Assembly: GCA_963789275.1 (NCBI GenBank)
Contig: CAWBKF010000027.1
Coordinates: 17,808 to 81,807, forward strand
Reading direction: 5' to 3'
Length of the DNA: 64,000 nucleotides
Origin: DAHUYF01 sp963789275
GTDB taxonomy: Bacteria > Pseudomonadota > Alphaproteobacteria > ATCC43930 > CGMCC-115725
Below are positions 55,682 to 64,000 of the stretch, one piece after another; within the stretch, counting starts at the first letter, position 1, and every line of letters starts with the position of its first letter. A program made the translations under genes and the position numbers. Below the pieces are notes generated by a model. It was not told the origin of the DNA. It did not search any database and saw nothing but the letters and a program-made list of their open reading frames with translations.

Positions 55682-56678
55682 GACGATCTCCGCGGTAGGG
55701 TCGGTTGGGAAGGGCGAAGCCGCAGGAGGTGCCGTCGGTGATGGCGACGCGCTCCTCCCAGGGCAGGCGATAGCGTCCGGCGACGAGGTCTCGCATGTAG
55801 GTGTAGGGGCAGTCGCCGGCGCCACCCTGCACCGCGACGAAGCCGCGATGGCCGAATTGATAGATGTTGTTCTCGACGCCCCAGCTCTCGCGCGCTTCGC
55901 GCACCAGGTCGGGCCGCACCTCGGATGTCACGATCTCGTCGGCGATGCTGCCGCCCTCGACCATCACCGTGCCGTCGAAATTGCAGATCATCGCCTCGCC
56001 CATTGAGTTGAAGGTGCCGTCGCTGCCGCACATGCAGACGCTCGCCGTCACCATCAGATTGCCGAAGGCGTTGGCCTGGTTGGTGACCCGCCAGGCATGG
56101 CGGATCGGCGCGGTGTAGCCGGCGGTGCGCAGCATGATCTCGGCGCCCTTGTAGGCGGCCTCGCGCGCCATCTCGGGGAACATGCCGTCATGGCAGATGA
56201 TGAGCGCAAGCTTGCTGCCGTTCGGCCCGTCGCAGACCGGGATGCCGAGATCGCCGGGCTCCCAGGGCTCGACCGGGGTCCAGGGGTGGAGCTTGCGGTA
56301 GTAGAGGCGGAGATCGCCGGCATCGTCGATGATCAGCCCGCTGTTGTAGGGATTGCCCTCCGGGTTCGCCTCCATGATCGAAAAGCAGCCCCAGATGCGA
56401 TTGATGCGGCAGGCGCGCTTGAACGCCTCGACCTCCGGCCCGTCGAGCCGGCACAGGACCGCCGGGCTGGTGTCCATCGAGAGGCCATGCAGCGAATACT
56501 CCGGGAAGACGACGAGGTCCATCGAGGGCATGCCGCGCCGCGCCTTCGCCACCATGGCGCAGATCTTCTCGGTCTGCGCCGCGAGATCGGCTTTGGCGGC
56601 GATGACCGGCAGCTGCAGCTGCACCAGGCCGATGACGACGCCGTTTGCCGATTTGTTGAGCCCGCCCAATCCGCTCAT
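55674..56678 (-). CDS. amiF: Formamidase (AmiF-type nitrilase-superfamily amidase)
   Basis: The 334 residues equal the length of Helicobacter AmiF. The Glu-Lys-Cys triad is visible: Glu60 (VFPEYSLHG), Lys129 (YYRKLHPW) and Cys162 (LIICHDGMFPE). The surrounding NPYNSGLIIDDAGDLRLYYR and PVEPWEPGDLGIPVCDGP are AmiF-like. It hydrolyses formamide, or short aliphatic amides, to acid and ammonia. It is in the biuret operon between the permeases and BiuH, so it adds another ammonia-releasing step. The actual amide in this organism is not known. Confidence 0.88.
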   Translation of the reverse strand: MSGLGGLNKSANGVVIGLVQLQLPVIAAKADLAAQTEKICAMVAKARRGMPSMDLVVFPEYSLHGLSMDTSPAVLCRLDGPEVEAFKRACRINRIWGCFSIMEANPEGNPYNSGLIIDDAGDLRLYYRKLHPWTPVEPWEPGDLGIPVCDGPNGSKLALIICHDGMFPEMAREAAYKGAEIMLRTAGYTAPIRHAWRVTNQANAFGNLMVTASVCMCGSDGTFNSMGEAMICNFDGTVMVEGGSIADEIVTSEVRPDLVREARESWGVENNIYQFGHRGFVAVQGGAGDCPYTYMRDLVAGRYRLPWEERVAITDGTSCGFALPNRPYRGDRHG

Positions 56679-56737
56679 GCTGCCCTCCTATTCAAGGCAA
56701 TCGCATGTGCCGGCCGGAAGACCGGCGAGAAAGATTG

Positions 56738-56982
56738 ACCACGGAGGCACGGAGAGCACGGAGAAGCGAAGAATGACGCGCTTCGCGCGCCGAGCATTTA
56801 GAGCGCGTTTCAGTCAGATGGAACCGACGAATCAACATGACGCCGTTCCCGCGAAAGCGGAAACCCAGCATGCAACGCTTGTCGCTTGCCCTGGATGCCC
56901 GCTTTCGCGGGCAAGGCGACGCGAAGTGGGCCACTCTCAACGGAATCTGCTCTAATCTCCGTGTCCTCCGTGCCTCCGTGGT
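56738..56982. repeat. Nested palindromic intergenic repeat
   Basis: ACCACGGAGGCACGGAG (56738-56754) is matched exactly by its complement at 56966-56982. Inside lies a second inverted pair, TTCCCGCGAAAGCGG (56846) and CCCGCTTTCGCGGGCAA (56898), of the kind common as REP-like elements in Proteobacteria. Thus one repeat seems inserted in another. It fills the gap between the permease and amiF genes of the operon. Confidence 0.75.
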
Positions 56983-57007
56983 GCATCTCATAGGCGATAG
57001 CCCTTTC

Positions 57008-57955
57008 CTAGCGCGTGATCGACAGCTCGGCCGGGGCGCCGGTCAGCGTGCGCCGGGGCGAGCAGGTGATGATCATGATCAGCAGCGTCAGGATATAGGG
57101 CGCGGCGTTGAACAGGTAATAGCCTTCGGTCACGCCGACCGATTGCAGCGCCGGCCCGAGCGCGCCCGCGCCGCCGAACAGGATCGAGGCCCAAAAACAC
57201 AGCATCGGATCCCAGCGCGCGAAGATCACCAGCGCCACCGCGGTGATGCCTTGGCCGCTGGACAGCCGCTCGTTCCAGCTGCCGGGATAGTAAAGCGACA
57301 GGAAGGAGCCGCCGATGCCGGCGAGGAAGCCGCCGACCATGGTCGCCCGCAGGCGGATCAGATTGACCGAATATCCCAGCGCCAGCGCCGCGTCGGCGCT
57401 CTCGCCGGCGGTGCGCAGGATGAGCCCCCAGCGCGTGTGCTTCAGCGCCCAGACCAGCGCCGGCGCCAGCGCAATGCCGATGAGGAAGAGCACGTTGACG
57501 CGCAGCGCGTCGTGCAGCGGCGGAATGCTGCTCCACCAGCCGAGATCGATCGAGGGCAGGATCGGTGCCTGCGGTTCGATCAGCGGCTTGCCCAGATAGA
57601 AGGCAAGCCCGATGCCGAACAGCATCAAGGCGATACCGATGGCGATATCATTGACCCGCGGCAGGCTGCAAAAGGCGGCATGCGCCGCGCCGAAGAGCGA
57701 GCCGACGATGCCGGCCGCCAGCACGCCGAGCCAGGGCGAGCCGGTGAGGTAGGAGACGCCGTAGCCGGACATGGCGCCCATGACCAACGTGCCTTCGAGG
57801 CCGAGATTGATGCGGCCACTGCGCTCGGTCAGGCATTCGCCGAGGCTGACGAACAGGAAGGGCGTGCTGACGCGCACCGCGCCGGCGACGACGCCGAGCG
57901 GCACGCCCCACCAGCCGAGCGCCGTCGCCACCGCCACTACCGCCGGCTGGGCCAT
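57008..57955 (-). CDS. BMP-type ABC importer permease 2
   Basis: The 315-residue protein has about nine or ten membrane helices and the family core: VSTPFLFVSLGECLTERSGR, then INLGLEGTLVMGAMSGY (the EGxx coupling region) and VNLIRLRATMVGGFLAGIGG. It pairs with the permease at 57958 and the ATPase at 53484, as in YufPQ-type nucleoside importers. It starts two bases after the upstream permease ends, so it is coupled. Confidence 0.92.
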   Translation of the reverse strand: MAQPAVVAVATALGWWGVPLGVVAGAVRVSTPFLFVSLGECLTERSGRINLGLEGTLVMGAMSGYGVSYLTGSPWLGVLAAGIVGSLFGAAHAAFCSLPRVNDIAIGIALMLFGIGLAFYLGKPLIEPQAPILPSIDLGWWSSIPPLHDALRVNVLFLIGIALAPALVWALKHTRWGLILRTAGESADAALALGYSVNLIRLRATMVGGFLAGIGGSFLSLYYPGSWNERLSSGQGITAVALVIFARWDPMLCFWASILFGGAGALGPALQSVGVTEGYYLFNAAPYILTLLIMIITCSPRRTLTGAPAELSITR

Positions 57956-57957
57956 GC

Positions 57958-59049
57958 TCAGCCTCCCCGCGGCGCGAAGAGGCGGATGCGGCCGTAGAGC
58001 GCATCGCTCGCCAGCACCATCAGGAAGATGATCCCCTGCAGCACCAGCACCGAGGCGTCGGGCAGGCCGAGCCGGCGCTGGATGAGGCCGCCGCTGGCGC
58101 CGATGCCGCCAAGCAGAATGGCCACCGGGATGATGGCGAGCGGGTTATGGCGGGCGAGGAAGGAGACGAGGATGCCGGTGGTGCCAAAGCCTGCCGCGAG
58201 ATTGCCGTTGGCGCGGCCCTGCACCGCGGCGATCTCGATCATGCCGGCCAGCCCCGCGCCGGCGCCGCCGAGGAAGCACATCGCCAGCACCAGCCGTCCG
58301 ACGCCCAGGCCCACCACCTTGGCGGCGCGCATATTGCCGCCGGCGATGCGCGCGGCGAAGCCGAACACGGTGCGATAGACGAGGATATAGGCGAGCACGG
58401 CGGCGATGATGCCGAAGACCAGGCCCCAATGAACCTCGGTGCCGGGGATCAGGCCGATCATGTTCGCGGCGCCGATATCATGCGTCGAGGGCTTGTTGAG
58501 GCTTGCGGGATCGCGCATCGGCCCCTCGACGAGCTGATTGAGAATGGCGATGGCGATATAGATGAGCAGCAGGCTCGAGATCGTCTCGTTGACGCCGCGG
58601 TACTGTCGGATCGCGCCGACGAAGGCGATCCACAGCCCGCCGGCGGCCACGGCCGCGGCGGCCATGACAAGCTGCGTCACGAGCGGTGCAGCGCCGGGCA
58701 GGGCCAGTGCCGCCGCGGTGGCGGCGAGGCCGCCAATGACAAAGGCGCCTTCGCCGCCGATGACCACCATGCCGAGCTGCGCCGGCAGCGCCGTGCACAG
58801 CGCGGTGAGAATAAGCGGCGCCGCGCGGGTCAGCGTGTTCTGCCAGGAGAACCAGGTGCCGAAGGCGCCGCGATACATCACCGCGTAGAGGTCGAGCGGG
58901 TTGACCCGCGACAGCGCGACGAAGATCCCGAACAGGACCATCGCCGCGATGAGCGCGAGCAGGGGGATGGCGACGTTTTCCGCCCCCTGCCGCAGCCTGT
59001 CGCCGAACGCCGCCCGGCCCGCCAGCTTATCGCCGAGCGCAAGCGCCAT
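57958..59049 (-). CDS. BMP-type ABC importer permease 1
   Basis: The 363-residue membrane protein has the family core RAAPLILTALCTALPAQLGM, VVIGGEGAFVIGGLAATAAA and SSLLLIYIAIAILNQLVEGP. It forms the other half of the membrane channel. The start ATG 59049 is seven bases from the large palindromic element, which replaces the normal leader. A weak AGG is the only ribosome site, so its translation may depend on that structure. Confidence 0.92.
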   Translation of the reverse strand: MALALGDKLAGRAAFGDRLRQGAENVAIPLLALIAAMVLFGIFVALSRVNPLDLYAVMYRGAFGTWFSWQNTLTRAAPLILTALCTALPAQLGMVVIGGEGAFVIGGLAATAAALALPGAAPLVTQLVMAAAAVAAGGLWIAFVGAIRQYRGVNETISSLLLIYIAIAILNQLVEGPMRDPASLNKPSTHDIGAANMIGLIPGTEVHWGLVFGIIAAVLAYILVYRTVFGFAARIAGGNMRAAKVVGLGVGRLVLAMCFLGGAGAGLAGMIEIAAVQGRANGNLAAGFGTTGILVSFLARHNPLAIIPVAILLGGIGASGGLIQRRLGLPDASVLVLQGIIFLMVLASDALYGRIRLFAPRGG

Positions 59050-59056
59050 GGGTTAC

Positions 59057-59322
59057 GAGCCTGTCTGGGACATGGGACGGGTCTGCGACATCGTCATTTC
59101 GCGTCTGGCTAGGAGCGAGGAGCGAAGCGATGCCGTGCGCATCGTGAGCGACGAGCGACGACGTCCAGGCGCGAAATGCCGATGTCCCGGAGGGTTGCAC
59201 GAGGATGGGGCGCTGCCGCGTCGCGCGGCCTTGACGATGCTTCCAGCATCGCCTGCGGCCACGCTCCTAACATCGCCCCATCCTCGTGCAACGCAGACCC
59301 ATCCCATGTCCCAGACAGGCTC
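59057..59322. repeat. Large palindromic element, copy 2 (covarying stems)
   Basis: Outer arms 59057-59087 and 59292-59322 pair over 30 of 31 bases (GAGCCTGTCTGGGACATGGG...). The right stem GTTGCACGAGGATGGGGCG (59194-59212) has its exact complement at 59274-59292. The left stem, starting CATTTCGCG at 59095, pairs with sequence near 59164-59178. Relative to copy 1 (24617), at least four stem positions changed on both sides together. It fills the operon gap between the binding-protein and permease genes. Confidence 0.85.
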
Positions 59323-59346
59323 CTTAGGCCGCCATCGGCCGCCGGA

Positions 59347-60468
59347 TCAGGACGTCGATCCGACCACGCCTTCGACGAGGTAGTCCATGCTCTCGAGGAC
59401 CGGATCGGTCTGGCCGTGCGCCTGCCCGGCGGCGATCACCGACTTGCCCTTGTTGTCGCTGATCGGCCCCTTGAAGATGGCGAAGCCGCCGGCGAGCAGC
59501 TTGTCCTTGGCGACGTCGGCCTGCTTGCGCGCGGCCTCGCCGACCGCCGGCCCATAGGCCGACACCTTGACCAGCCCTTCCTTGAGGCCGCCACGATAGA
59601 AGTTCGGGATGGTCTCGCCGGCCATGAACATCTTGGCGAATTTGGGATAGAGCCCCTCCCAGTTCCATTCCGCGCCGGTGAGATAGGCCTGCGGCGCCAG
59701 CACCGACTGATTGCAGTGATATCCCGTCACCATGATGCCGCGCCGCGCCGCCGTCTCGACCACGGTCTTCGGTCCATCGACATGGCAGGTGATGACGTCG
59801 ACACCCTGATCGATCAGGCTGTTGGCGGCCTCGGCCTCCTTGACCGGCATCGACCAGTCGCCGGTGAAGATGACATGCGTCGTGATCTTCGGATTGGCGC
59901 TCTGGGCGCCGAGCGTGTAGGCGTTGATGTTGCGCAGCACCTGCGGGATCGGCTTGGCGGCGACGAAGCCCAGCTTGCCGGTCTTGCTGGTGTTGCCGGC
60001 GACGATGCCGGCGACATACTGGCCCTCGTCGATATAGCCGAAATAGCTTGCGGCGTTCTTGGGGTCCTTCTCGGTCCAGAGACCGCCGCAATGCTCGAAG
60101 CGGACCGCCGGATATTTGGCCGCGACCTTCACCATATGCGGGTTGTAATAGCCGAAGGAGGTAGGGAAGATCAGCGTGCCGCCATCGAGATTGATCATCG
60201 ACTCCATGGTCTTCTCGACCGCGTCCGTCTCGGGGACGTTCTCCTCCTCGACGACCTTGACGCCGGGAACGGCTTTCAGCGCCGCCGCGCCCTGGGCGTG
60301 CGCCTGGTTGTAGCCGTAATCGTCGCGCGAGCCGACATAGATGAAGCCGACCACGGTATCAGCGGCGAAAGCCGGTCGTCCCGGGAAGAACCCGGCCGCG
60401 GCGCCGGCAGTACCGATAGCTGCCGCGCCCTGCAGCAGGTGGCGACGCGAAATCCTGGTGAAGGCCAT
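59347..60468 (-). CDS. BMP-family substrate-binding protein, Tat-exported
   Basis: The start at MAFTRISRRHLLQGAAAIG (60468) gives a twin-arginine signal (SRRHLLQG) ending AFA|AD; upstream codons overlap the promoter. The 373-residue protein has the BMP pattern: VGFIYVGSRDDYGYNQAHAQ, MINLDGGTLIFPTSFGYYNP, GYIDEGQYVAGIVAGNTSKT. It captures the substrate in the periplasm for the importer. By context the ligand is probably biuret, urea-like or another small amide rather than a nucleoside. It is the first gene of the minus-strand operon. Confidence 0.92.
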   Translation of the reverse strand: MAFTRISRRHLLQGAAAIGTAGAAAGFFPGRPAFAADTVVGFIYVGSRDDYGYNQAHAQGAAALKAVPGVKVVEEENVPETDAVEKTMESMINLDGGTLIFPTSFGYYNPHMVKVAAKYPAVRFEHCGGLWTEKDPKNAASYFGYIDEGQYVAGIVAGNTSKTGKLGFVAAKPIPQVLRNINAYTLGAQSANPKITTHVIFTGDWSMPVKEAEAANSLIDQGVDVITCHVDGPKTVVETAARRGIMVTGYHCNQSVLAPQAYLTGAEWNWEGLYPKFAKMFMAGETIPNFYRGGLKEGLVKVSAYGPAVGEAARKQADVAKDKLLAGGFAIFKGPISDNKGKSVIAAGQAHGQTDPVLESMDYLVEGVVGSTS

Positions 60469-60532
60469 TTTGTGCTCCTCTGTTGTCGCGAGGACGCTCT
60501 CCCTTAGGGCGGCGACCAGCGTCCGTCTCTTC

Positions 60533-60548
60533 GCAAGCGCCATGCCAA
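60533..60548 (-). promoter_or_regulatory. Sigma-54 promoter candidate for the importer/biuret operon
   Basis: On the minus strand TTGGCATGGCGCTTGC fits the sigma-54 consensus (TTGGCAC-N5-TTGC) with GG and GC ten bases apart. It is 65 bases before the binding-protein start. Sigma-54 control is usual for nitrogen-scavenging genes under NtrC. I see no convincing NtrC site by eye. Confidence 0.65.
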
Positions 60549-60754
60549 TTCGCCGCGGTGCGAGATGTCGCCGGCAAGGCGCGAGGCAAATCGCTGGCCG
60601 CGCGCGGCTGCGGGTCCGCTTCGCCGGGAAACCCGGCGCCGGGCTTCACTGCCTGCATGTAGGCTGCGTGGCTGGCTTCGCCCAAAATATAGGCAGAGTG
60701 CGTTTGTTGTATGCAATATCCCTGGGAATCGCAGGACGGACCCGCGACCGCCGG

Positions 60755-60772
60755 TTGGCATCGGCCCTGCAA
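60755..60772 (+). promoter_or_regulatory. Sigma-54 promoter candidate for allophanate hydrolase
   Basis: TTGGCATCGGCCCTGCAA has the GG-N10-GC spacing of sigma-54 promoters. It is 50 bases before the TTG start of the allophanate hydrolase. With the site at 60533 it would drive both divergent arms of the biuret locus. Confidence 0.6.
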
Positions 60773-60822
60773 GGCGGTAAGCAGGGTCGGAGCACGACGG
60801 TGGTGACGAGCAGGAGAGGCGG

Positions 60823-62641
60823 TTGACGGCAACAGCGGCGAGCTTCGATCTCGGCAGCCTGAGGCGTCGCTTTCTCACTGGCGAGCTTTCGGCAGCGGCG
60901 CTGACCGAGGATGTTCTGGCGCGGATCGCCGCCGCCGGCGACGACAAGGTGTGGATCGCGCGCGTTCCCGCCGACACGCTGCGCGAGCGCGCGGCCGCGC
61001 TCGACGCGGCCGCGGCGCGCGACCGTGGCCTGATGGCGAGACTGCCGCTCTTCGGCATTCCGTTCGCGGTCAAGGACAATATCGACGCCCCCGGCCTGGC
61101 GACGACCGCAGGCTGCGCCGCCTTTGCCTATGAGCCCGCAGAGCCGGCGCCGAGCGTCGCCCGGTTGCTCGAGGCCGGAGCCGTGCTGGTCGGCAAGACC
61201 AATCTCGACCAGTTCGCGGCGGGACTGGTCGGCACCCGCTCGCCCTATGGCGTGGCGCGCAACCCGTTCGATCCGCGCTACATCTCCGGCGGCTCGAGCT
61301 CCGGCTCGGCGGTGGCGGTGGCGGCGGGGCTGGTCAGCTTCGCGCTCGGCACCGACACTGCCGGTTCCGGCCGCGTGCCGGCGGCGTTCAACAACATTGT
61401 CGGGCTGAAGCCGACGCGCGGCCGCATCAGTGCCCGCGGCGTCGTACCGGCCTGCCGCTCGCTCGATTGCGTGTCGATCTTCGCGCTGAGTTGCGAGGAC
61501 GCGGAGGTGCTGCTCGAGCTGTGCGGCGTCTACGACGCCGCGGATCCGTTCGCCCGCCGCGTCCCGCCGGAGACCGCCGTGCTGGCGCGGCCGTTCCGCT
61601 TCGCCGTGCCGCGCGACGCCGATCTCGATTTCGCCGGCAATGAGGATGGGCCGGCGCTGTTCGAGCAGCGCTGCCGCCACGCTGGAGGCGCTTGGCGGCA
61701 GACGGGTCGAGGTCGACCTTACGCCCTGTCGCGATGCCGCCGCGATGCTCTATGGCGGCCCCTGGCTGGCGGAGCGCCTCTTCGCCGTCGAGGCGCTCTA
61801 CAACCGCACGCCCGAGGCGCTGCTGCCGGTGACGCGCGAGATCATCGGTGGCGGCACGAAGTACAGCGCGCTCGACACCTTCAAGGCGAGCTACCGCCTC
61901 GCCGCGCTCAGGCGCACCGCCGAGGCGCTGTGGCAGGCGGCCGATCTGCTGCTGGTGCCCACCGCCGGCACCATCTACACCCTGGCCGAGGTCGCGGCCG
62001 ATCCCATCCGCCTCAACACCCGGCTCGGCACCTACACGAATTTCGTCAACCTGTTCGATCTCGCGGCGGTCGCGCTGCCGGCCGGCTTCCGGCGCGACGG
62101 CCTGCCGTTCGGCGTCAGCTGCATCGCGCCGGCCTTCAGCGAGGCGGCGCTGTTGGCGCTCGGCAGCGCCTTCCAGCGCCAGCTCGACCTGCCGCTGGGC
62201 GCGACACCGCATCGCCTGCCGCTGCTTGCGGCGCCGGCGCCGGCGCGCGATGGCCGCGTCGCCGTCGCCGTGGCCGGCGCGCATCTCTCCGGCATGCCGC
62301 TCAACGGCCGGCTGCTCGAGCTCGGCGCGAGCCTGGTCGAGGAGACGCAAACCGCGGCGGCCTACCGCATGTTCCGGCTCGACGGCGAGCCCGCGCGGCC
62401 TGGCCTGCTGCGCGACAGCGCCGGCGGACGCGCCTTCGCGGTCGAGCTCTGGGCGATGAGCCCGGCCGCGCTCGGGACGCTGGTCGCCGAGACGGCGCCG
62501 CCACTCTCCATCGGCACGGTGCTCCTCGGTGACGGCCGCGCGGTCAAGGGCTTCCTGTGTGAGGCCGAGGCGGCGGCCGCTGCCGAGGAGATCTCCGCCT
62601 ATGGCGGCTGGCGCGAATTCCTGCTGCGGCGCCAGGACTAG
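60823..62641 (+). pseudogene. atzF: Allophanate hydrolase (AtzF-type), frameshifted mid-gene
   Basis: AGGAG six bases before TTG 60823 fixes the start. The amidase domain has Lys (FAVKDNID), Ser (GGSSSGSAVA) and nucleophile Ser (DTAGSGRVPAAFNN). Near 61665 the frame shifts; ATLEALGGRRVEVDLTPC to FRRDGLPFGVSCIAPAFSEA and the AtzF-specific C-terminal domain (VAVAGAHLSGMPLNGRLLEL, EETQTAAAYRMFRLDGEP) follow in another frame. The total of about 605 residues is normal. It converts allophanate to CO2 and ammonia, completing biuret degradation. A base-call error is plausible. Confidence 0.88.
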
Positions 62642-62782
62642 GGCGCGTACTCATAAAGCAACGACGAAGGTTTGCGCGTGTCCGCTGTCGGCTCCAATGC
62701 CGACTCGCTAAGCGCAATGAGCCCAGTCGCAGACCCCGAGCAGACTTTTGGGAGGAGGGGCGCAGGAATCGCGCAAGTGCGG

Positions 62783-62814
62783 AAAAAGGCGGCGCGCAGA
62801 TGGTGCGCGCCGCC
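62783..62814 (-). terminator. Rho-independent terminator of the epoxide hydrolase gene
   Basis: GGCGGCGCGCA and TGCGCGCCGCC (62788-62798, 62804-62814) form a perfect 11-bp stem with a five-base loop. On the minus strand the stem is followed by five T. It lies ten bases after the epoxide hydrolase stop codon. Confidence 0.8.
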
Positions 62815-62823
62815 CCCTCGGCG

Positions 62824-64000
62824 TCAGCCTCGCAGTGGCCTGAAACCCGCGCGAACCTCTTCTGAAAAGAGTTGCGGCTGTTCCCAGGCCGCAAAGTGTC
62901 CACCTTTATCGACTTTGTTGTAGTAGATGAGCTTGGGGTACGCCCGCTTGGCCCAATTCCGCGGCGTCTGGTAGAGTTCGTCAGGGAAGACGCTCACGGC
63001 AACCGGAACGGAGACGCCCTTGGGACTGAAAAAGGGGAGCTTATTTTCCCAATAGAGGCGAGCTGACGAAACCCCTGTGTTGGTTAGCCAGAACAGCGTG
63101 ACATTGTCGAGGACATCGTCCGGCGTGAGGCCTTCGGTCTGCCCGTCGAACGAACGCGCGATGAGCTCCAGACTGCGCGCGTCGTGGTCGATCAGGAAGG
63201 TCGCGAGGCCGATGGGCGAGTCCGCAAACCCGGCCATTGTTTGCGGTCGCGATCCCATCCAGAAGGCGTAATAAACATGCTTGTAGAAGAAAACGAGCTG
63301 TTCGTACGAGCTTCTCTCCTCGGCAGAGAGACCGGACGGCGCCGGCGCACCGGCGAGAGATGCCTGGTCGATATCTGCAGGAATTGCGCCGGGCATGTTG
63401 GTGTGAATGCCGAGCAGTTCAGGCGGCGCCTGCACGCCCAGCAGATCGGTGACGACCGCGCCCCAATCGCCACCCTGCGCGACAAAGTGCTTGTAGCCAA
63501 GGCGTCGCATCAGGGTGGTCCAAGCTCGCGCGATGCGTTCGGGGCCCCAGCCGGTCGTCGCCGGCTTGCCAGAGAACCCGTAACCGGGCATCGACGGGAT
63601 CACCAGATGGAAGGCGTCAGATGCGCTCCCGCCATGTGCCGTGGGGTTGGTGAGCGGCTCGATAATCTTCAGTTGCTCGACCACCGAACCCGGCCAGCCG
63701 TGCGTCACGATGAGCGGCAACGCATGTTCATGCTTGGAACGGACGTGGATGAAGTGGATGTCCAGCCCGTCGATTTCGGTGATGAAGTTCGGCACGGCGT
63801 TGAGCCGCGCCTCGACCTTGCGCCAGTCGTAGTCGGTCTGCCAGTAGCGCAAGAGCTGCTGGACGGTTTTGAGCGGCACGCCCTGGGAGTAATCGGAGAC
63901 GGTCTCCTTCTCGGGCAAACGTGTCTCCGCCAAGCGCCGGCGCAGGTCGACGAGGGCCGTCTCCGGAATGTTGACGCGGAAGGGATGGATGGCCGCGTCT
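62824..64000 (-). CDS. Epoxide hydrolase, alpha/beta fold (cut by window edge)
   Basis: The frame is open to the right edge, where IHPFRVNIPETALVDLRRRL belongs to the EHN N-terminal domain. The core has HGWPGSVVEQLKII (oxyanion region), nucleophile Asp in AQGGDWGAVVTDLL, and His in DKGGHFAAWEQP. Tyr residues in the lid (FFYKHVYYAFWMG; SSARLYWENK) fit the epoxide-ring proton donors. It adds water to epoxides, as in microsomal-type bacterial EHs. The N-terminal end lies outside the window. A terminator follows. Confidence 0.9.
   Translation of the reverse strand, partial: DAAIHPFRVNIPETALVDLRRRLAETRLPEKETVSDYSQGVPLKTVQQLLRYWQTDYDWRKVEARLNAVPNFITEIDGLDIHFIHVRSKHEHALPLIVTHGWPGSVVEQLKIIEPLTNPTAHGGSASDAFHLVIPSMPGYGFSGKPATTGWGPERIARAWTTLMRRLGYKHFVAQGGDWGAVVTDLLGVQAPPELLGIHTNMPGAIPADIDQASLAGAPAPSGLSAEERSSYEQLVFFYKHVYYAFWMGSRPQTMAGFADSPIGLATFLIDHDARSLELIARSFDGQTEGLTPDDVLDNVTLFWLTNTGVSSARLYWENKLPFFSPKGVSVPVAVSVFPDELYQTPRNWAKRAYPKLIYYNKVDKGGHFAAWEQPQLFSEEVRAGFRPLRG

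Noticed and set aside
60478..60543. Longer N-terminus for the BMP binding protein from 60543
   Set aside because: That region contains the sigma-54 promoter; the Tat signal begins properly at 60468.

Overview
The window is GC-rich, tightly packed DNA from an alphaproteobacterium, probably a soil or rhizosphere member of the Hyphomicrobiales or Rhodospirillales. The gene families fit this: short lineage-typical proteins of unknown function, FCD-type GntR regulators, a BMP-type ABC importer with biuret and allophanate hydrolases, and a GAAC-N7-GAAC SOS box. No name can be fixed from sequence alone.

Region 1-15.6 kb is accessory-like. It holds a tyrosine recombinase cut by the window edge, two receiver-only response regulators, many proteins under 130 residues, an S1/P1 nuclease, a SRAP (YedK-type) protein and an XRE regulator. 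At 4.3-8.6 kb lies the right end of an integrative element: a PHP/SMC-like TrlF-type ATPase, a second tyrosine recombinase and a 48-bp 3' fragment of tRNA-Glu(UUC) that marks the attachment site.

Region 15.6-47.5 kb is core-like metabolism and transport. It includes an amidase, an Asp/Glu racemase-like protein, an ABC substrate-binding protein, a 2-hydroxyacid dehydrogenase and a leuC/leuD-type dehydratase with a divergent GntR regulator. Further on are a serine hydrolase, a DUF899/MarR/VOC group, a YbhGFSR-like ABC exporter, MFS and MATE transporters, ketopantoate reductase and thiolase genes, a GST, Kup, an inositol monophosphatase family protein, a DMT permease and an SDR.

Region 47.5-53.1 kb has visibly lower GC and unfamiliar genes: an AlbA_2/Schlafen-like protein, a DUF4145-like protein, a PD-(D/E)XK nuclease-like gene, an HTH gene with an in-frame amber codon and an AbiGi-like protein. 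It looks like acquired, possibly defence-related DNA.

Region 53.1-62.6 kb is a coherent nitrogen-scavenging locus. A BMP-type ABC importer (binding protein, two permeases, ATPase), biuret hydrolase, formamidase AmiF and a cupin lie on the minus strand; allophanate hydrolase diverges on the plus strand. The shared intergenic region carries two sigma-54 promoter candidates, one per direction, each with GG-N10-GC spacing. Biuret would be imported, cut to allophanate and then to ammonia and CO2. An epoxide hydrolase runs off the right edge.

Two observations stand out. First, a roughly 270-340 bp palindromic element is present twice (24617-24952 and 59057-59322); each copy fills a whole intergenic gap, and its stems differ by compensatory base pairs. 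Second, about ten genes carry a frameshift, mostly repairable by a single-base indel, which suggests residual sequencing error or active decay; such genes are marked, and their functional state should not be assumed.
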